The position numbers were made by a program, and so were the translations under genes. A DNA stretch of 64,000 bases. Source: Muribaculaceae bacterium Isolate-013 (NCI) (GTDB lineage: Bacteria; Bacteroidota; Bacteroidia; Bacteroidales; Muribaculaceae). The notes below the pieces were generated by a model. That model did no database searches. It had not been told where the DNA came from and was given only the letters and a program-made list of their open reading frames with translations. This document shows, in pieces, positions 8,117 to 15,885 of this stretch (within the stretch, counting starts at the first letter, position 1; each line of letters begins with the position of its first letter). Location: assembly GCA_004102785.1 (NCBI GenBank), contig SCEJ01000011.1, positions 1 to 64,000 of the forward strand. The letters run 5' to 3'.

Positions 8117-9736
8117 TCAGGCCTTCTTTTTGGCATGACGGCGCGCGGTCTGGATGCACTCGCGGCGCGAAACCACAACCGACAGCCCCTTATAGTTGAA
8201 TTCGCTGACAAACAAAGCCTTCATCTCATCATGATTCTTCGGCAGGGAGTCTATCGTGTGCAGATGGGCAGGATCCACTCCCAGCCCCAGGCAGATATCC
8301 TCAAGCTTGCCCGTGCCCTGCGAATCCTGGCCGCCGGTCATGCCCGTAGTGAGGTTGTCGGAGATTATGACCGTCATCGGTGTGTTCTCGTTGATGGCGT
8401 CAAGCAGGCCGGTCATGCCTGAGTGGGTAAAGGTGGAATCGCCGATTATCGCTACGGCGGGATGCTGGCCGGCGTCGGCGGCACCCTTGGCCATGGTTAT
8501 CGAGGCCCCCATATCCACACAGGTGTCAATTGCATTGAACGGAGCCAGCCACCCAAGGGTGTAGCAGCCGATATCGCCGAACACCTTTGGATTCTCATAC
8601 TCCTTCATGGCATCGTTGAGGGCGGCATATACATCGCGGTGGCCGCAACCCTGGCACAGGGCGGGCGGGCGGGGCATCACCATCTCATGAGCTGGAGCGG
8701 CGGCATCAGCGGCCACGGCAAGCCCGGGCCAGAAGCGTGAGAGCGCTCCGGCCACACTGTCGGGCGTAAGCTCGCCGTCACGCGGCAGGAAGCCGTCAAG
8801 TTTGCCATATACAGTCAGGCCGCGGTCAAGAAGGCCGCGGAGCATATCCTCGATTACAGGCTGCCCCTCCTCGATTACCATCACGGCGTCGCAGTTGTCG
8901 GCAAGTTCCGCCACAAGCGCGCGAGGCACCGGATACTGCGAAATCTTCAGCACAGCGAACGGGCATCCCTCGGGGAAACACTCACCGAGATAATTGGCAG
9001 CGATACCCGACACGATTATGCCCAGACGCCTGTCGGTGCCGGGGGTAAGGACGTTGAACGGCGACACCTCCGACTCATGCTCGAAGTCGGCCTGCTCCTT
9101 TATAAGCTGACGGTTGCGCACACGCGAATTGCCGGGCATGAGCACCCACTGGCGGGGATTACCTGGATAATGAAGCTCATTCTCTGCACGCGGAGTGTCA
9201 TCAGTCTCCACAACGGCACGCGAGTGGGCCAGACGGGTTACCATGCGCACCAGCACGGGGATACGTAATTTTTCGGAAAGTTCAAATCCGTATGCGGCCA
9301 TATCGTAGGCCTCCTGCTGGGTGGAGGGCTCCAGACACGGCACCATAGCGAAACGGGCGTAGAAGCGCGAGTCCTGCTCGTTCTGCGACGAATGCATCGA
9401 TGGGTCGTCGGCCGCCACTACAAGGAGGCCGCCGTTGGCGCCGGTCATGGCGGAGTTTACAAATCCGTCGGCGGCCACGTTCATACCTACGTGTTTCATG
9501 GCCACGATGGCACGCTTTCCGCAGAAGCTCATGCCAAGAGCCTCCTCGACGGCAGTTTTTTCATTTGACGACCAATGGGAGTGAATATTGCGCTCGCGTG
9601 TAAGAGGCGAAGCCTGAATATACTCCAGTATCTCGGTGGAGGGGGTGCCGGGGTAAGCGTATCCCCCCGACAGTCCGGCGTTCAGCGCCCCTAAGGCGAG
9701 CGCTTCGTCGCCTAAAAGTAATCGTTTGGGTTTCAT
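8117..9736 (-). CDS. iorA: Indolepyruvate:ferredoxin oxidoreductase, alpha subunit, lacking C-terminal ferredoxin domain
   Basis: A 539-residue ThDP-dependent catalytic subunit. The N-terminal pyrimidine-type domain shows GLSGGYAYPGTPSTEIL and SNEKTAVEEALGMSFCGKRA. The C-terminal ThDP domain has CQGCGHRDVY near residue 360 and AIIGDSTFTHSGMTGLLDAIN. Archaeal-type IorA proteins continue with a two-cluster 4Fe-4S domain. Here the protein stops at RRECIQTARRHAKKKA and no CxxCxxC pairs are present. First gene of the transcript iorA-iorB-aminotransferase-CoA-transferase, giving an oxidative pathway for aromatic amino acids. Electrons must reach ferredoxin without the missing domain. Confidence 0.92.
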   Translation of the reverse strand: MKPKRLLLGDEALALGALNAGLSGGYAYPGTPSTEILEYIQASPLTRERNIHSHWSSNEKTAVEEALGMSFCGKRAIVAMKHVGMNVAADGFVNSAMTGANGGLLVVAADDPSMHSSQNEQDSRFYARFAMVPCLEPSTQQEAYDMAAYGFELSEKLRIPVLVRMVTRLAHSRAVVETDDTPRAENELHYPGNPRQWVLMPGNSRVRNRQLIKEQADFEHESEVSPFNVLTPGTDRRLGIIVSGIAANYLGECFPEGCPFAVLKISQYPVPRALVAELADNCDAVMVIEEGQPVIEDMLRGLLDRGLTVYGKLDGFLPRDGELTPDSVAGALSRFWPGLAVAADAAAPAHEMVMPRPPALCQGCGHRDVYAALNDAMKEYENPKVFGDIGCYTLGWLAPFNAIDTCVDMGASITMAKGAADAGQHPAVAIIGDSTFTHSGMTGLLDAINENTPMTVIISDNLTTGMTGGQDSQGTGKLEDICLGLGVDPAHLHTIDSLPKNHDEMKALFVSEFNYKGLSVVVSRRECIQTARRHAKKKA

Positions 9737-9750
9737 GAAATTTGTAGTAT

Positions 9751-9780
9751 CAAAAATAAGGTCAGGCGCAAATATACAAA
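9751..9780 (-). promoter_or_regulatory. Candidate iorA promoter
   Basis: On the minus strand TTTG (9780-9777) and TATTTTTG (9758-9751) are separated by 18 bases, one short of the usual 19-21. The -7 element is 15 bases from the iorA start. It overlaps the left arm of the hairpin at 9764-9807. Moderate support only. Confidence 0.4.
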
Positions 9781-9807
9781 TATTTATTCATACTGTATAT
9801 TGCGCCT
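9764..9807 (-). terminator. Hairpin after the FNT gene
   Basis: AGGCGCAAATATAC (9764-9777) pairs with GTATATTGCGCCT (9795-9807) with one bulged A, enclosing a 17-base AT-rich loop. It follows the stop of the minus-strand FNT gene and probably ends that transcript. The same bases carry the candidate iorA promoter. Confidence 0.55.
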
Positions 9808-9816
9808 GGGATGTTA

Positions 9817-10629
9817 TTAAGCAGATTTTCTTTTTTGATGCTCTTTGCGGGAATAGAGCCAGCTATAAAGGCTACCCACAAACACCGCGCCTCCGGCTAT
9901 ATTCCCCGCGGTAGACCACAGCAGGTTAAGCCCCAGCCCGGCTGCCGTGACACCTGCGCCGGAAAAAATCCCGGCCGGGATAAAGAACATGTTTGCTATG
10001 CAGTGTTCGTAGCCCAGTGCGACGAACGCCGCCACCGGCAGCCAGCAGCATATCGTCTTGCCGGGCAGTGTGCGGGCTCCGATGGCGAGCCACACCGCCA
10101 GGCATACGCACCAGTTGGCCCCTATGCCGCGGAGGAAGCACACCCCTGCCGGAAGCGATGCCTTGGTCTCGGCAACCTTTATTATCGCCGAATTATATGG
10201 CTCCGGCGCAAGCAGCCCGGAAAGATGCACCAGAAAATAAGTGAACAGCAGCGCCCCGAGAAAATTGCCGAGCCACACCAGCGTCCAGTTGGCCACTGTG
10301 GCGCCGAAACCGTGGCGCCCGTTCATCATCGAAGGCATCAGCACCGCGTTGTTGCCCGTGAAAAGCTCGGCGCCGAACGTCACCACAAGGAAAAGCCCTA
10401 TCGGAAACACCAGCGCACTCATCAGTTTCTGCATGGCGGGATTCGACGCCGACACTTCCGGAAATCCAAAACCGACAATCACAGAAAGCACGCCACCCAG
10501 GGCGATGAAGGCCCCCGCAAGCATGGAGAGCACCGCAAGTTTCAGCAGGTTGGCACGCACTGACGCCAGATTGGCCTTACGCTCGCCGGCATCCGTAACA
10601 GCCTGCAAAATCTCCAGTTGAGTCTTCAT
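9817..10629 (-). CDS. Formate/nitrite transporter (FNT) family channel
   Basis: A 270-residue integral membrane protein with six predicted membrane segments. FNT hallmarks are GAELFTGNNAVLMP in the second/third segment loop, GIGANWCVCLAVW, and ALGYEHCIANMFFIPAG carrying the conserved His of the pore. Relatives are pentameric channels for formate, nitrite, hydrosulfide or lactate, and the sequence alone does not settle which. It lies upstream of iorA on the same strand, with a hairpin between them, so it is probably a separate unit. Formate release would fit the mixed-acid and oxalate metabolism encoded elsewhere in the window, but that link is inference. The upstream DNA has a TACTTTTG -7 element (10665-10658) without a clear -33 partner. 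Confidence 0.9.
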   Translation of the reverse strand: MKTQLEILQAVTDAGERKANLASVRANLLKLAVLSMLAGAFIALGGVLSVIVGFGFPEVSASNPAMQKLMSALVFPIGLFLVVTFGAELFTGNNAVLMPSMMNGRHGFGATVANWTLVWLGNFLGALLFTYFLVHLSGLLAPEPYNSAIIKVAETKASLPAGVCFLRGIGANWCVCLAVWLAIGARTLPGKTICCWLPVAAFVALGYEHCIANMFFIPAGIFSGAGVTAAGLGLNLLWSTAGNIAGGAVFVGSLYSWLYSRKEHQKRKSA

Positions 10630-10674
10630 TTTTTAAATTTAAGTTAAATTTGCAGCACAAAAGTAAGCAAATTA

Positions 10675-10706
10675 TTTGACTTTCTTGCCGCGAATGTTTA
10701 ATTTTG
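10675..10706 (+). promoter_or_regulatory. Bacteroidota-type promoter for thrC
   Basis: TTTG (10675-10678), a 20-base spacer and TAATTTTG (10699-10706) match the Bacteroidota primary-sigma consensus. The thrC start codon is about 60 bases downstream. Confidence 0.72.
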
Positions 10707-10767
10707 TGGGAAAGTAATAACGAATGGAAACGTGACGCGAACGCGCCACTTTACACCTCAGTCAATT

Positions 10768-12075
10768 ATGATTCTTCACAGCACCGGAGGAGACTCGCAG
10801 AAAGTATCGCTTCCACAGGCGATAGCCAACGGCATAGCGCCCGACGGAGGTCTGTATATGCCCGACACCTTTCCGAAACTTCCGAATGCACTCTTCAACA
10901 ACCTGCCCGACATGCAGTTGCAGGAGATTGCTTTCGTAATAGCCAACACACTCTTCGGCGAGGTAGTGCCCGCATCCGAGCTCAAGCAGATTGTTTTCGA
11001 CGCGCTCGACTTCGAGGTGCCGCTGCGGAGAGTGAAGGACCGCATATATTCATGCGAACTCTTCCATGGCCCCACTCTTACCTTCAAGGATGTGGGGGCG
11101 CGGCTGATGGCACGGCTCCTGCCGAAGCTCGACCCGGCATTCGGCATCCCGCGCGACATAATCGTGGCCACCTCCGGCGACTCGGGAGCCGCCGTAGCCG
11201 ACGGATTCAGCCGTGCGGCGAACACCCGCGTGCTCGTGCTCTACCCCAAAGGGGAACTGTCGCGCCAGCAGATTGCAGGTTTCGCACAGGTAAGAAATGT
11301 GGTGGCCATCGAAGTCGACGGCTCCTTTGACCAATGCCAGGCAATGGCCAAAGAGGTGGTGCGCGCCAACGCCGCCTCGCCACACCCGCGGCGCAGACTC
11401 ACTTCGGCCAACTCCATCAACCTCCTGCGCCAGTTGCCCGGAATCATATGCTATTTCCACGCCTACGCACGGGTGGCCGAGCTTCATCCGGGCAAAGAGG
11501 TGGTGTTTGCCGTGCCTTGCGGCAACCTCGGCAATCTCTCGGCCGGGCTTATGGCAAAAACAATGGGGCTGCCGGCCAAAAGATTTATCGCCGCCAACAA
11601 TGCCAACGACGTGTTTGTTGAATATCTGAAGAGCGGCGACTTCGCCCCGCGCGATGCACTCCTCACCGTGGCACGCGCAATGGACGTAGGGAACCCCTCC
11701 AATCTCGCGCGCATCATTGACCTCTACGGCGGCGACATGGATAAGCTCCGCGCCGAAGTCGAAGGGGTGTCGCTCTCCGACGAGGCCATCACCGACACCA
11801 TGCGCCGCCTGTGGCTCGAAGACCAGATGCTTGCCGAGCCGCAGACCGCCGCTGCCGTGGGCGCCCTTGAGCACAAACTCCAGAGCGACGAGACCGGCAT
11901 AGCCCTGGCAAGCGCGCATCCGGCCATCTTCTCGTCGACAGTAAAGGCCGTGACCGGAGCCACCCCGCAATATCCGCCCGGATATTCCGCACCGCCATCG
12001 CCGCCACAGTCACGGATTGTAAAAATCCCACCTACCCTCTCTGCCCTCAACCGCATACTCAGCACCAACAGTTAA
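10768..12075 (+). CDS. thrC: Threonine synthase
   Basis: Converts O-phospho-L-homoserine to threonine using PLP. The 435-residue protein starts MILHSTGG and has the N-terminal threonine-synthase domain (APDGGLYMPD). GPTLTFKDVGARLMA contains the PLP lysine near residue 107, and ATSGDSGAAVADGF and PCGNLGNLSAGL are also present. The chosen ATG at 10768 aligns with the family; a start 12 codons earlier adds a tail of unrelated residues. The promoter at 10675-10706 serves it. The aspartate-kinase and homoserine-kinase genes usually found nearby are not in the window. Confidence 0.93.
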   Translation: MILHSTGGDSQKVSLPQAIANGIAPDGGLYMPDTFPKLPNALFNNLPDMQLQEIAFVIANTLFGEVVPASELKQIVFDALDFEVPLRRVKDRIYSCELFHGPTLTFKDVGARLMARLLPKLDPAFGIPRDIIVATSGDSGAAVADGFSRAANTRVLVLYPKGELSRQQIAGFAQVRNVVAIEVDGSFDQCQAMAKEVVRANAASPHPRRRLTSANSINLLRQLPGIICYFHAYARVAELHPGKEVVFAVPCGNLGNLSAGLMAKTMGLPAKRFIAANNANDVFVEYLKSGDFAPRDALLTVARAMDVGNPSNLARIIDLYGGDMDKLRAEVEGVSLSDEAITDTMRRLWLEDQMLAEPQTAAAVGALEHKLQSDETGIALASAHPAIFSSTVKAVTGATPQYPPGYSAPPSPPQSRIVKIPPTLSALNRILSTNS

Positions 12076-12092
12076 CCCCAAAATCATAAAAA

Positions 12093-12452
12093 ATGGCAAA
12101 TCTTCGCGACCTCAAGAAAGAGGTGAAATATGTTTGCGGCGACCTCGCCGCCGAATGCATGATTGCTGAATCATTCATAAAAGGCGTGGACCGTGAGAAA
12201 ATGAACGGACTCGTAGTGAGAATCGCCGACCTGCAGTCGACCGCACTCAGCGGCGTGAACTTCTCGTTCGACAAACAGCCGGCCGACTTCGGTTCGTCAC
12301 GGGATTATTCCGCCGCACGCTCGGCCTATTTCCGCAAGGCCTACAAATCGTTCCGTGAGAAATTCTACAAACACGTCAACGAAATCGTGCACGAAATGAA
12401 CGCCGCTCTCCCCTCCACCGCACGCGAGGCAAAGAAAGAACTCGCTCAGTAA
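12093..12452 (+). CDS. Conserved hypothetical protein, helical, 119 aa
   Basis: I do not recognise this protein. It is rich in charged residues and predicted alpha helix: MANLRDLKKEVKYVCGDLAAE at the N terminus and FRKAYKSFREKFYKHVNEIVHEMNAAL in the C-terminal half. It has no signal peptide and no membrane segment. It lies 17 bases after thrC and 44 bases before the acyltransferase gene on the same strand, so it may be translated from the thrC transcript. Codon use matches its neighbours and the ATG is well placed, so it is very likely a real gene. Confidence 0.7.
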   Translation: MANLRDLKKEVKYVCGDLAAECMIAESFIKGVDREKMNGLVVRIADLQSTALSGVNFSFDKQPADFGSSRDYSAARSAYFRKAYKSFREKFYKHVNEIVHEMNAALPSTAREAKKELAQ

Positions 12453-12496
12453 CGCACCCCGCAACCCTTCACCGACGACACCTATAAGTAATACTT

Positions 12497-13048
12497 ATGA
12501 ACCTTTCTGCCCGAATACTGAGACGAATGGGATGGAGCGTGGATATCTCCGTGCCTGATTTCCCCAAAGCTATAATATGTGTGGCCCCTCACACATCCAA
12601 CTGGGACTTCATCATGGGAGAGCTCGCCATCCGCTCCGTAGGGCGAAAGGCCGGCTTCATGATGAAGTCATCGTGGTTCTTCTTCCCTCTGGGGTACCTG
12701 CTGCGCGCCATCGGCGGCGTGCCGGTGCACCGGGGGAAGAAGAAAGGGTCGCTCGTAGAGGAGATGGTGAGGCGTTTCAACCGGGCAGACCGGCTGGTGG
12801 TGGCAATAGCGCCCGAAGGCACACGCCGCCGCACCGACAGATGGCACACCGGCTTCCTGCGCATAGCCCACGAAGCACATGTGCCCCTCTGCCTGGCTGC
12901 GATAGATTATAAGGAGAAACACATACAGGTGCGCGACGTGCTTGAGACCAGCGGCGACATCACAGCCGACCTGGCGTATGTGAAGCAGTTTTACAGCCGC
13001 TTCAACGGCAAATACCCTGAAAAATTCTCTACCGATGAGCCTCAGTAA
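12497..13048 (+). CDS. PlsC-family 1-acyl-glycerol-3-phosphate acyltransferase-like protein
   Basis: A 183-residue acyltransferase of the PlsC superfamily. It shows the catalytic HTSNWDF box (H-x4-D) near residue 33, a hydrophobic stretch SSWFFFPLGYLLRAIGG, and the substrate-binding APEGTRRR near 112. Relatives acylate lysophospholipids or ornithine lipids at the inner membrane. This short form without extra domains is common in Bacteroidota and its exact acceptor is unknown. The next gene overlaps its end by 14 bases. Confidence 0.82.
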   Translation: MNLSARILRRMGWSVDISVPDFPKAIICVAPHTSNWDFIMGELAIRSVGRKAGFMMKSSWFFFPLGYLLRAIGGVPVHRGKKKGSLVEEMVRRFNRADRLVVAIAPEGTRRRTDRWHTGFLRIAHEAHVPLCLAAIDYKEKHIQVRDVLETSGDITADLAYVKQFYSRFNGKYPEKFSTDEPQ

Positions 13049-13913
13049 ACCCACGGCCTCGCACAACGGCGAAACCGCCGACATCACGCTGAAAGTCGCA
13101 GCAGTGCCATTTGACACTCAATGGGCCGACGTCAGCAAAAACATCGACAGCGCCTCTGCCATACTTGACCGAATCGAGCCGGACACGGATATAGTGGTAT
13201 TTCCGGAGCTTTTCACCACAGGCTTCATCGTCGACCCTCAGTTGCTCGACGAGATTGCCGAACATTGCGACGGGCGCACTATGCTATGGGCCGCCGCCAT
13301 GGCCCGAAAACACGATTTCGCCATTGCCGGCAGCTTCCTTGCCAGGCATAACGGAGAATACCTCAACACGGCATTCTTCATAGAGCCTTCAGGCAAAGCG
13401 ACATTCTACGACAAGCGCCACCTCTTCTGCCTCAGCCCCGAGGCCAGGCTTTACGGGCAGGGGCACAATGAGATGCCCGTGGTCAGTTTCCGCGGCTGGA
13501 ATGTGGCGATGATAATATGCTACGACCTGCGATTCCCGGTGTGGTGCCGCAACGACTCTCAGCGTTACGACATAATGCTCGTGCCGGCCAACTGGCCGAC
13601 CGCACGCGGATTCGCATGGCACCACCTCCTTGTGGCGCGGGCGATAGAGAACCAGACGCCATGGGTAGGAGCCGACCGCTCCGGTTCGGATGACTACGGT
13701 GACTACAACGGGCTGGCAGAAATTGTCGATGCCATGGGCAAAACCGTAGCGAAGCCCTCTGACGACAATCCCGCCGCCACACTCTATGCCGTATTCTCCA
13801 AAAACCAGCTTGAACGCTACCGCGGAAAACTGCCTGTCGGCGCCGATGCCGATTCTTTCAGCATCATTCCCAAATCGCCGCTTAGCGCACCACGCACCGA
13901 TATGCTTGAATGA
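13035..13913 (+). CDS. Omega-amidase / nitrilase superfamily (YafV-like)
   Basis: A 292-residue C-N hydrolase with the Glu-Lys-Cys triad visible as VVFPELFTTGF (Glu near 58), YDKRHLF (Lys near 127) and MIICYDLRFPVWCRN (Cys near 161). The sequence is closest to the YafV/omega-amidase branch, which hydrolyses 2-oxoglutaramate or 2-oxosuccinamate as a repair or salvage step. It overlaps the acyltransferase gene by 14 bases, so the two are translationally coupled. The first 18 residues (MSLSKPTASHNGETADIT) precede the conserved domain, so a start a little further downstream is possible. Confidence 0.87.
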   Translation: MSLSKPTASHNGETADITLKVAAVPFDTQWADVSKNIDSASAILDRIEPDTDIVVFPELFTTGFIVDPQLLDEIAEHCDGRTMLWAAAMARKHDFAIAGSFLARHNGEYLNTAFFIEPSGKATFYDKRHLFCLSPEARLYGQGHNEMPVVSFRGWNVAMIICYDLRFPVWCRNDSQRYDIMLVPANWPTARGFAWHHLLVARAIENQTPWVGADRSGSDDYGDYNGLAEIVDAMGKTVAKPSDDNPAATLYAVFSKNQLERYRGKLPVGADADSFSIIPKSPLSAPRTDMLE

Positions 13914-13938
13914 GAATGGAGGAGATTCGCGCCCGCAG

Positions 13939-14511
13939 TCAGAGCAGGGTGTGAATCTGAGGCAGAACGGCCTCGCGGCCATCATTTACAATCACGTGCA
14001 CGCAGGGATGCGAGCCTTTGGCCGATGTCTGTGCGTCGACTCGCGCTTTGATACTTTCATATCCGGCGCCGTCGCGAAGCATCGCCCTGCTTATTCGGAC
14101 CTCCTCCGGAGCCGTAACCTCCCACACCTCGCCTACCATACGGTCAAGACCGCTCTCATATAATATGGCGGTCTCGATAAAATAAAGCGCGATGCCCGCG
14201 TCAGCGGCCTGGCGCAGCCTATGGGCTATATCGTCCCTGACGGCGCCATGCACTATGGCATTTAGCGCCGCAAGCCTTGAGGCATCGGCAAACACCACTC
14301 CGGCAATGGCCTTGCGGTCAAGATTCCCATCCCGGTCAAGAGCCTCAGGCGTGATTTCATCAGCGATACGCCGCTTCATCCCCTCGTCGGAGTCCATTAT
14401 CCTCCTGGCCTCCGAATCACAGTCGTAAACATCATATCCCATAGCCGAAAGCACACGGCAAACCACCGATTTGCCGCTTCCGATACCGCCTGTCACTGCA
14501 ATAACCCGCAT
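13939..14511 (-). CDS. coaE: Dephospho-CoA kinase
   Basis: Last step of coenzyme A synthesis. The 190-residue protein carries the P-loop GGIGSGKS at residues 8-15, DCDSEARRIM, and the lid-region FIETAILYESGLD. Length is normal. It follows the YbbR gene by three bases on the minus strand, in the nusB-yajC-ybbR-coaE order common in Bacteroidales. Confidence 0.95.
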   Translation of the reverse strand: MRVIAVTGGIGSGKSVVCRVLSAMGYDVYDCDSEARRIMDSDEGMKRRIADEITPEALDRDGNLDRKAIAGVVFADASRLAALNAIVHGAVRDDIAHRLRQAADAGIALYFIETAILYESGLDRMVGEVWEVTAPEEVRISRAMLRDGAGYESIKARVDAQTSAKGSHPCVHVIVNDGREAVLPQIHTLL

Positions 14512-14514
14512 GGC

Positions 14515-15486
14515 TCAGTCACGTTCAAGCACATAATCCACCCTCTCTGGCGACACTGAGACCACCCGGTAATACTGCGGCATCTGCGACACCTCCACTG
14601 CGAGCGATTTCGACGACGCCACATCCCACGAATATTTCACAAATGCCTTCATCGGAGCAGAGTCCTGGTTATACATGCTTTTGGGCAGGAGGTAGGTCAC
14701 ATCGACCATCGAGGGGAAAGTGACCATCTGTGTTCCCTCGGGCAGATTCTGGGCCTCTACGGCAATGCGGCGTGTCTTCGACACGAGCGGCTCCACCGGG
14801 ATTGTCACTCTCACTGTCGACGGCACGGCACGCATCCCGGCAGGAACCTGAAGCACGGCCTCCACCGAGGCCGTATCGGTTAGCCCGGAAAGCACCACCG
14901 GAGCAGTCACCAGCTCTTTCACCTTGCTTGCCTTCCCTCCGATGGAGTAAAGCATCACAGTGTCGGCCGAAAGAGTCACGCGCCCGAAAGGCACCGCCTG
15001 CGGCGAAGTATGCACATCAGCGTCAACGCGGACCCTCACCGGCACCCCCGGCTCAGTGGTGTAGTATATCGCCAGAGAGTCGGGACGCACCGACTGAAGC
15101 AACGCCCCGGCGCCGAACAGATTGCGCAGCGAAGCGTTGAGCTGGGCCTGCGAAAGGACCAAATGATTGCTTTCCGGACTAACGAAGTCATCATATCTGA
15201 CCGTCAGCACCGGAGTCCGCCCCCAACTGTATTTCATCAGAGCGCTGCCCTTGTCCTTTACCGTTACAGAAACGGTGGGATGCGCCCCGGCGATTATCGT
15301 CATGTCGTCAGGGAATCCGGTCAGCTTCAGAGGCACCTTATAATCTTTCTGCACCTCGTCGTTTAGTGCCATCAGCACCCAGAACACTGCCGAAATCGCC
15401 AGAAAGACAAAAAAAGTGAGGGCATTGCGCCCCTTCAAGGTTCGCAACCCCTCCTTTATTCCGGCATATAAATCCCTGAAGTTCAT
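14515..15486 (-). CDS. YbbR-like (CdaR-type) domain protein
   Basis: A 323-residue membrane-anchored protein. One transmembrane helix near residues 22-41 (LTFFVFLAISAVFWVLMAL) is followed by extracytoplasmic YbbR-type beta repeats. In Firmicutes the family member CdaR regulates the c-di-AMP cyclase; the role in Bacteroidota is not established. The start at MNFRDLYAG was chosen because the 36 residues encoded before it lack family character. The gene sits between yajC (31-base gap) and coaE (3-base gap). Confidence 0.82.
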   Translation of the reverse strand: MNFRDLYAGIKEGLRTLKGRNALTFFVFLAISAVFWVLMALNDEVQKDYKVPLKLTGFPDDMTIIAGAHPTVSVTVKDKGSALMKYSWGRTPVLTVRYDDFVSPESNHLVLSQAQLNASLRNLFGAGALLQSVRPDSLAIYYTTEPGVPVRVRVDADVHTSPQAVPFGRVTLSADTVMLYSIGGKASKVKELVTAPVVLSGLTDTASVEAVLQVPAGMRAVPSTVRVTIPVEPLVSKTRRIAVEAQNLPEGTQMVTFPSMVDVTYLLPKSMYNQDSAPMKAFVKYSWDVASSKSLAVEVSQMPQYYRVVSVSPERVDYVLERD

Positions 15487-15517
15487 AACAAACGTTTGGG
15501 ATAAGTGAGTCAATAAA

Positions 15518-15853
15518 TCAGGCTTTCTCCTTGGCAGCCTGCTCCTGCTGAGCATCGGCGGCAGAAGGATAGATGGAGCCCTTGTCGACTTCAAGCACCA
15601 CGTCGGGCGACACGGAAATCATCATCGTGTTATCCTTTACCTCCTTGATTTTGCCGAGGATACCGCCGGCGGTAATAACGCGGTCACCCTTGCGGAGACT
15701 TTCGCGGAACTTGCGGATTTCTTTCTGTTTCTTCTGCTGCGGACGAATCATCAGGAAGTAGAAGATAGCGATAAGGAGCACGATCATTATCATGCTCGAC
15801 CAGCCTTGACCGGCACCGGCGGCTGCCTGGAGGGGGATGAAATTCTCTACCAT
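15518..15853 (-). CDS. yajC: Preprotein translocase subunit YajC
   Basis: A 111-residue accessory subunit of the SecDF-YajC complex in the inner membrane. It has one transmembrane helix (MIMIVLLIAIFYFLMIRPQ), the conserved RPQQKKQKE following it, and the small KGDRVITAGGILGKI domain. The C-terminal tail is rich in Ala, Gln and Lys. Spacing to nusB (32 bases) and ybbR (31 bases) suggests one transcript. Confidence 0.95.
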   Translation of the reverse strand: MVENFIPLQAAAGAGQGWSSMIMIVLLIAIFYFLMIRPQQKKQKEIRKFRESLRKGDRVITAGGILGKIKEVKDNTMMISVSPDVVLEVDKGSIYPSAADAQQEQAAKEKA

Positions 15854-15885
15854 TTCAGTAGTATTTTAAAATTTATATATCTATG

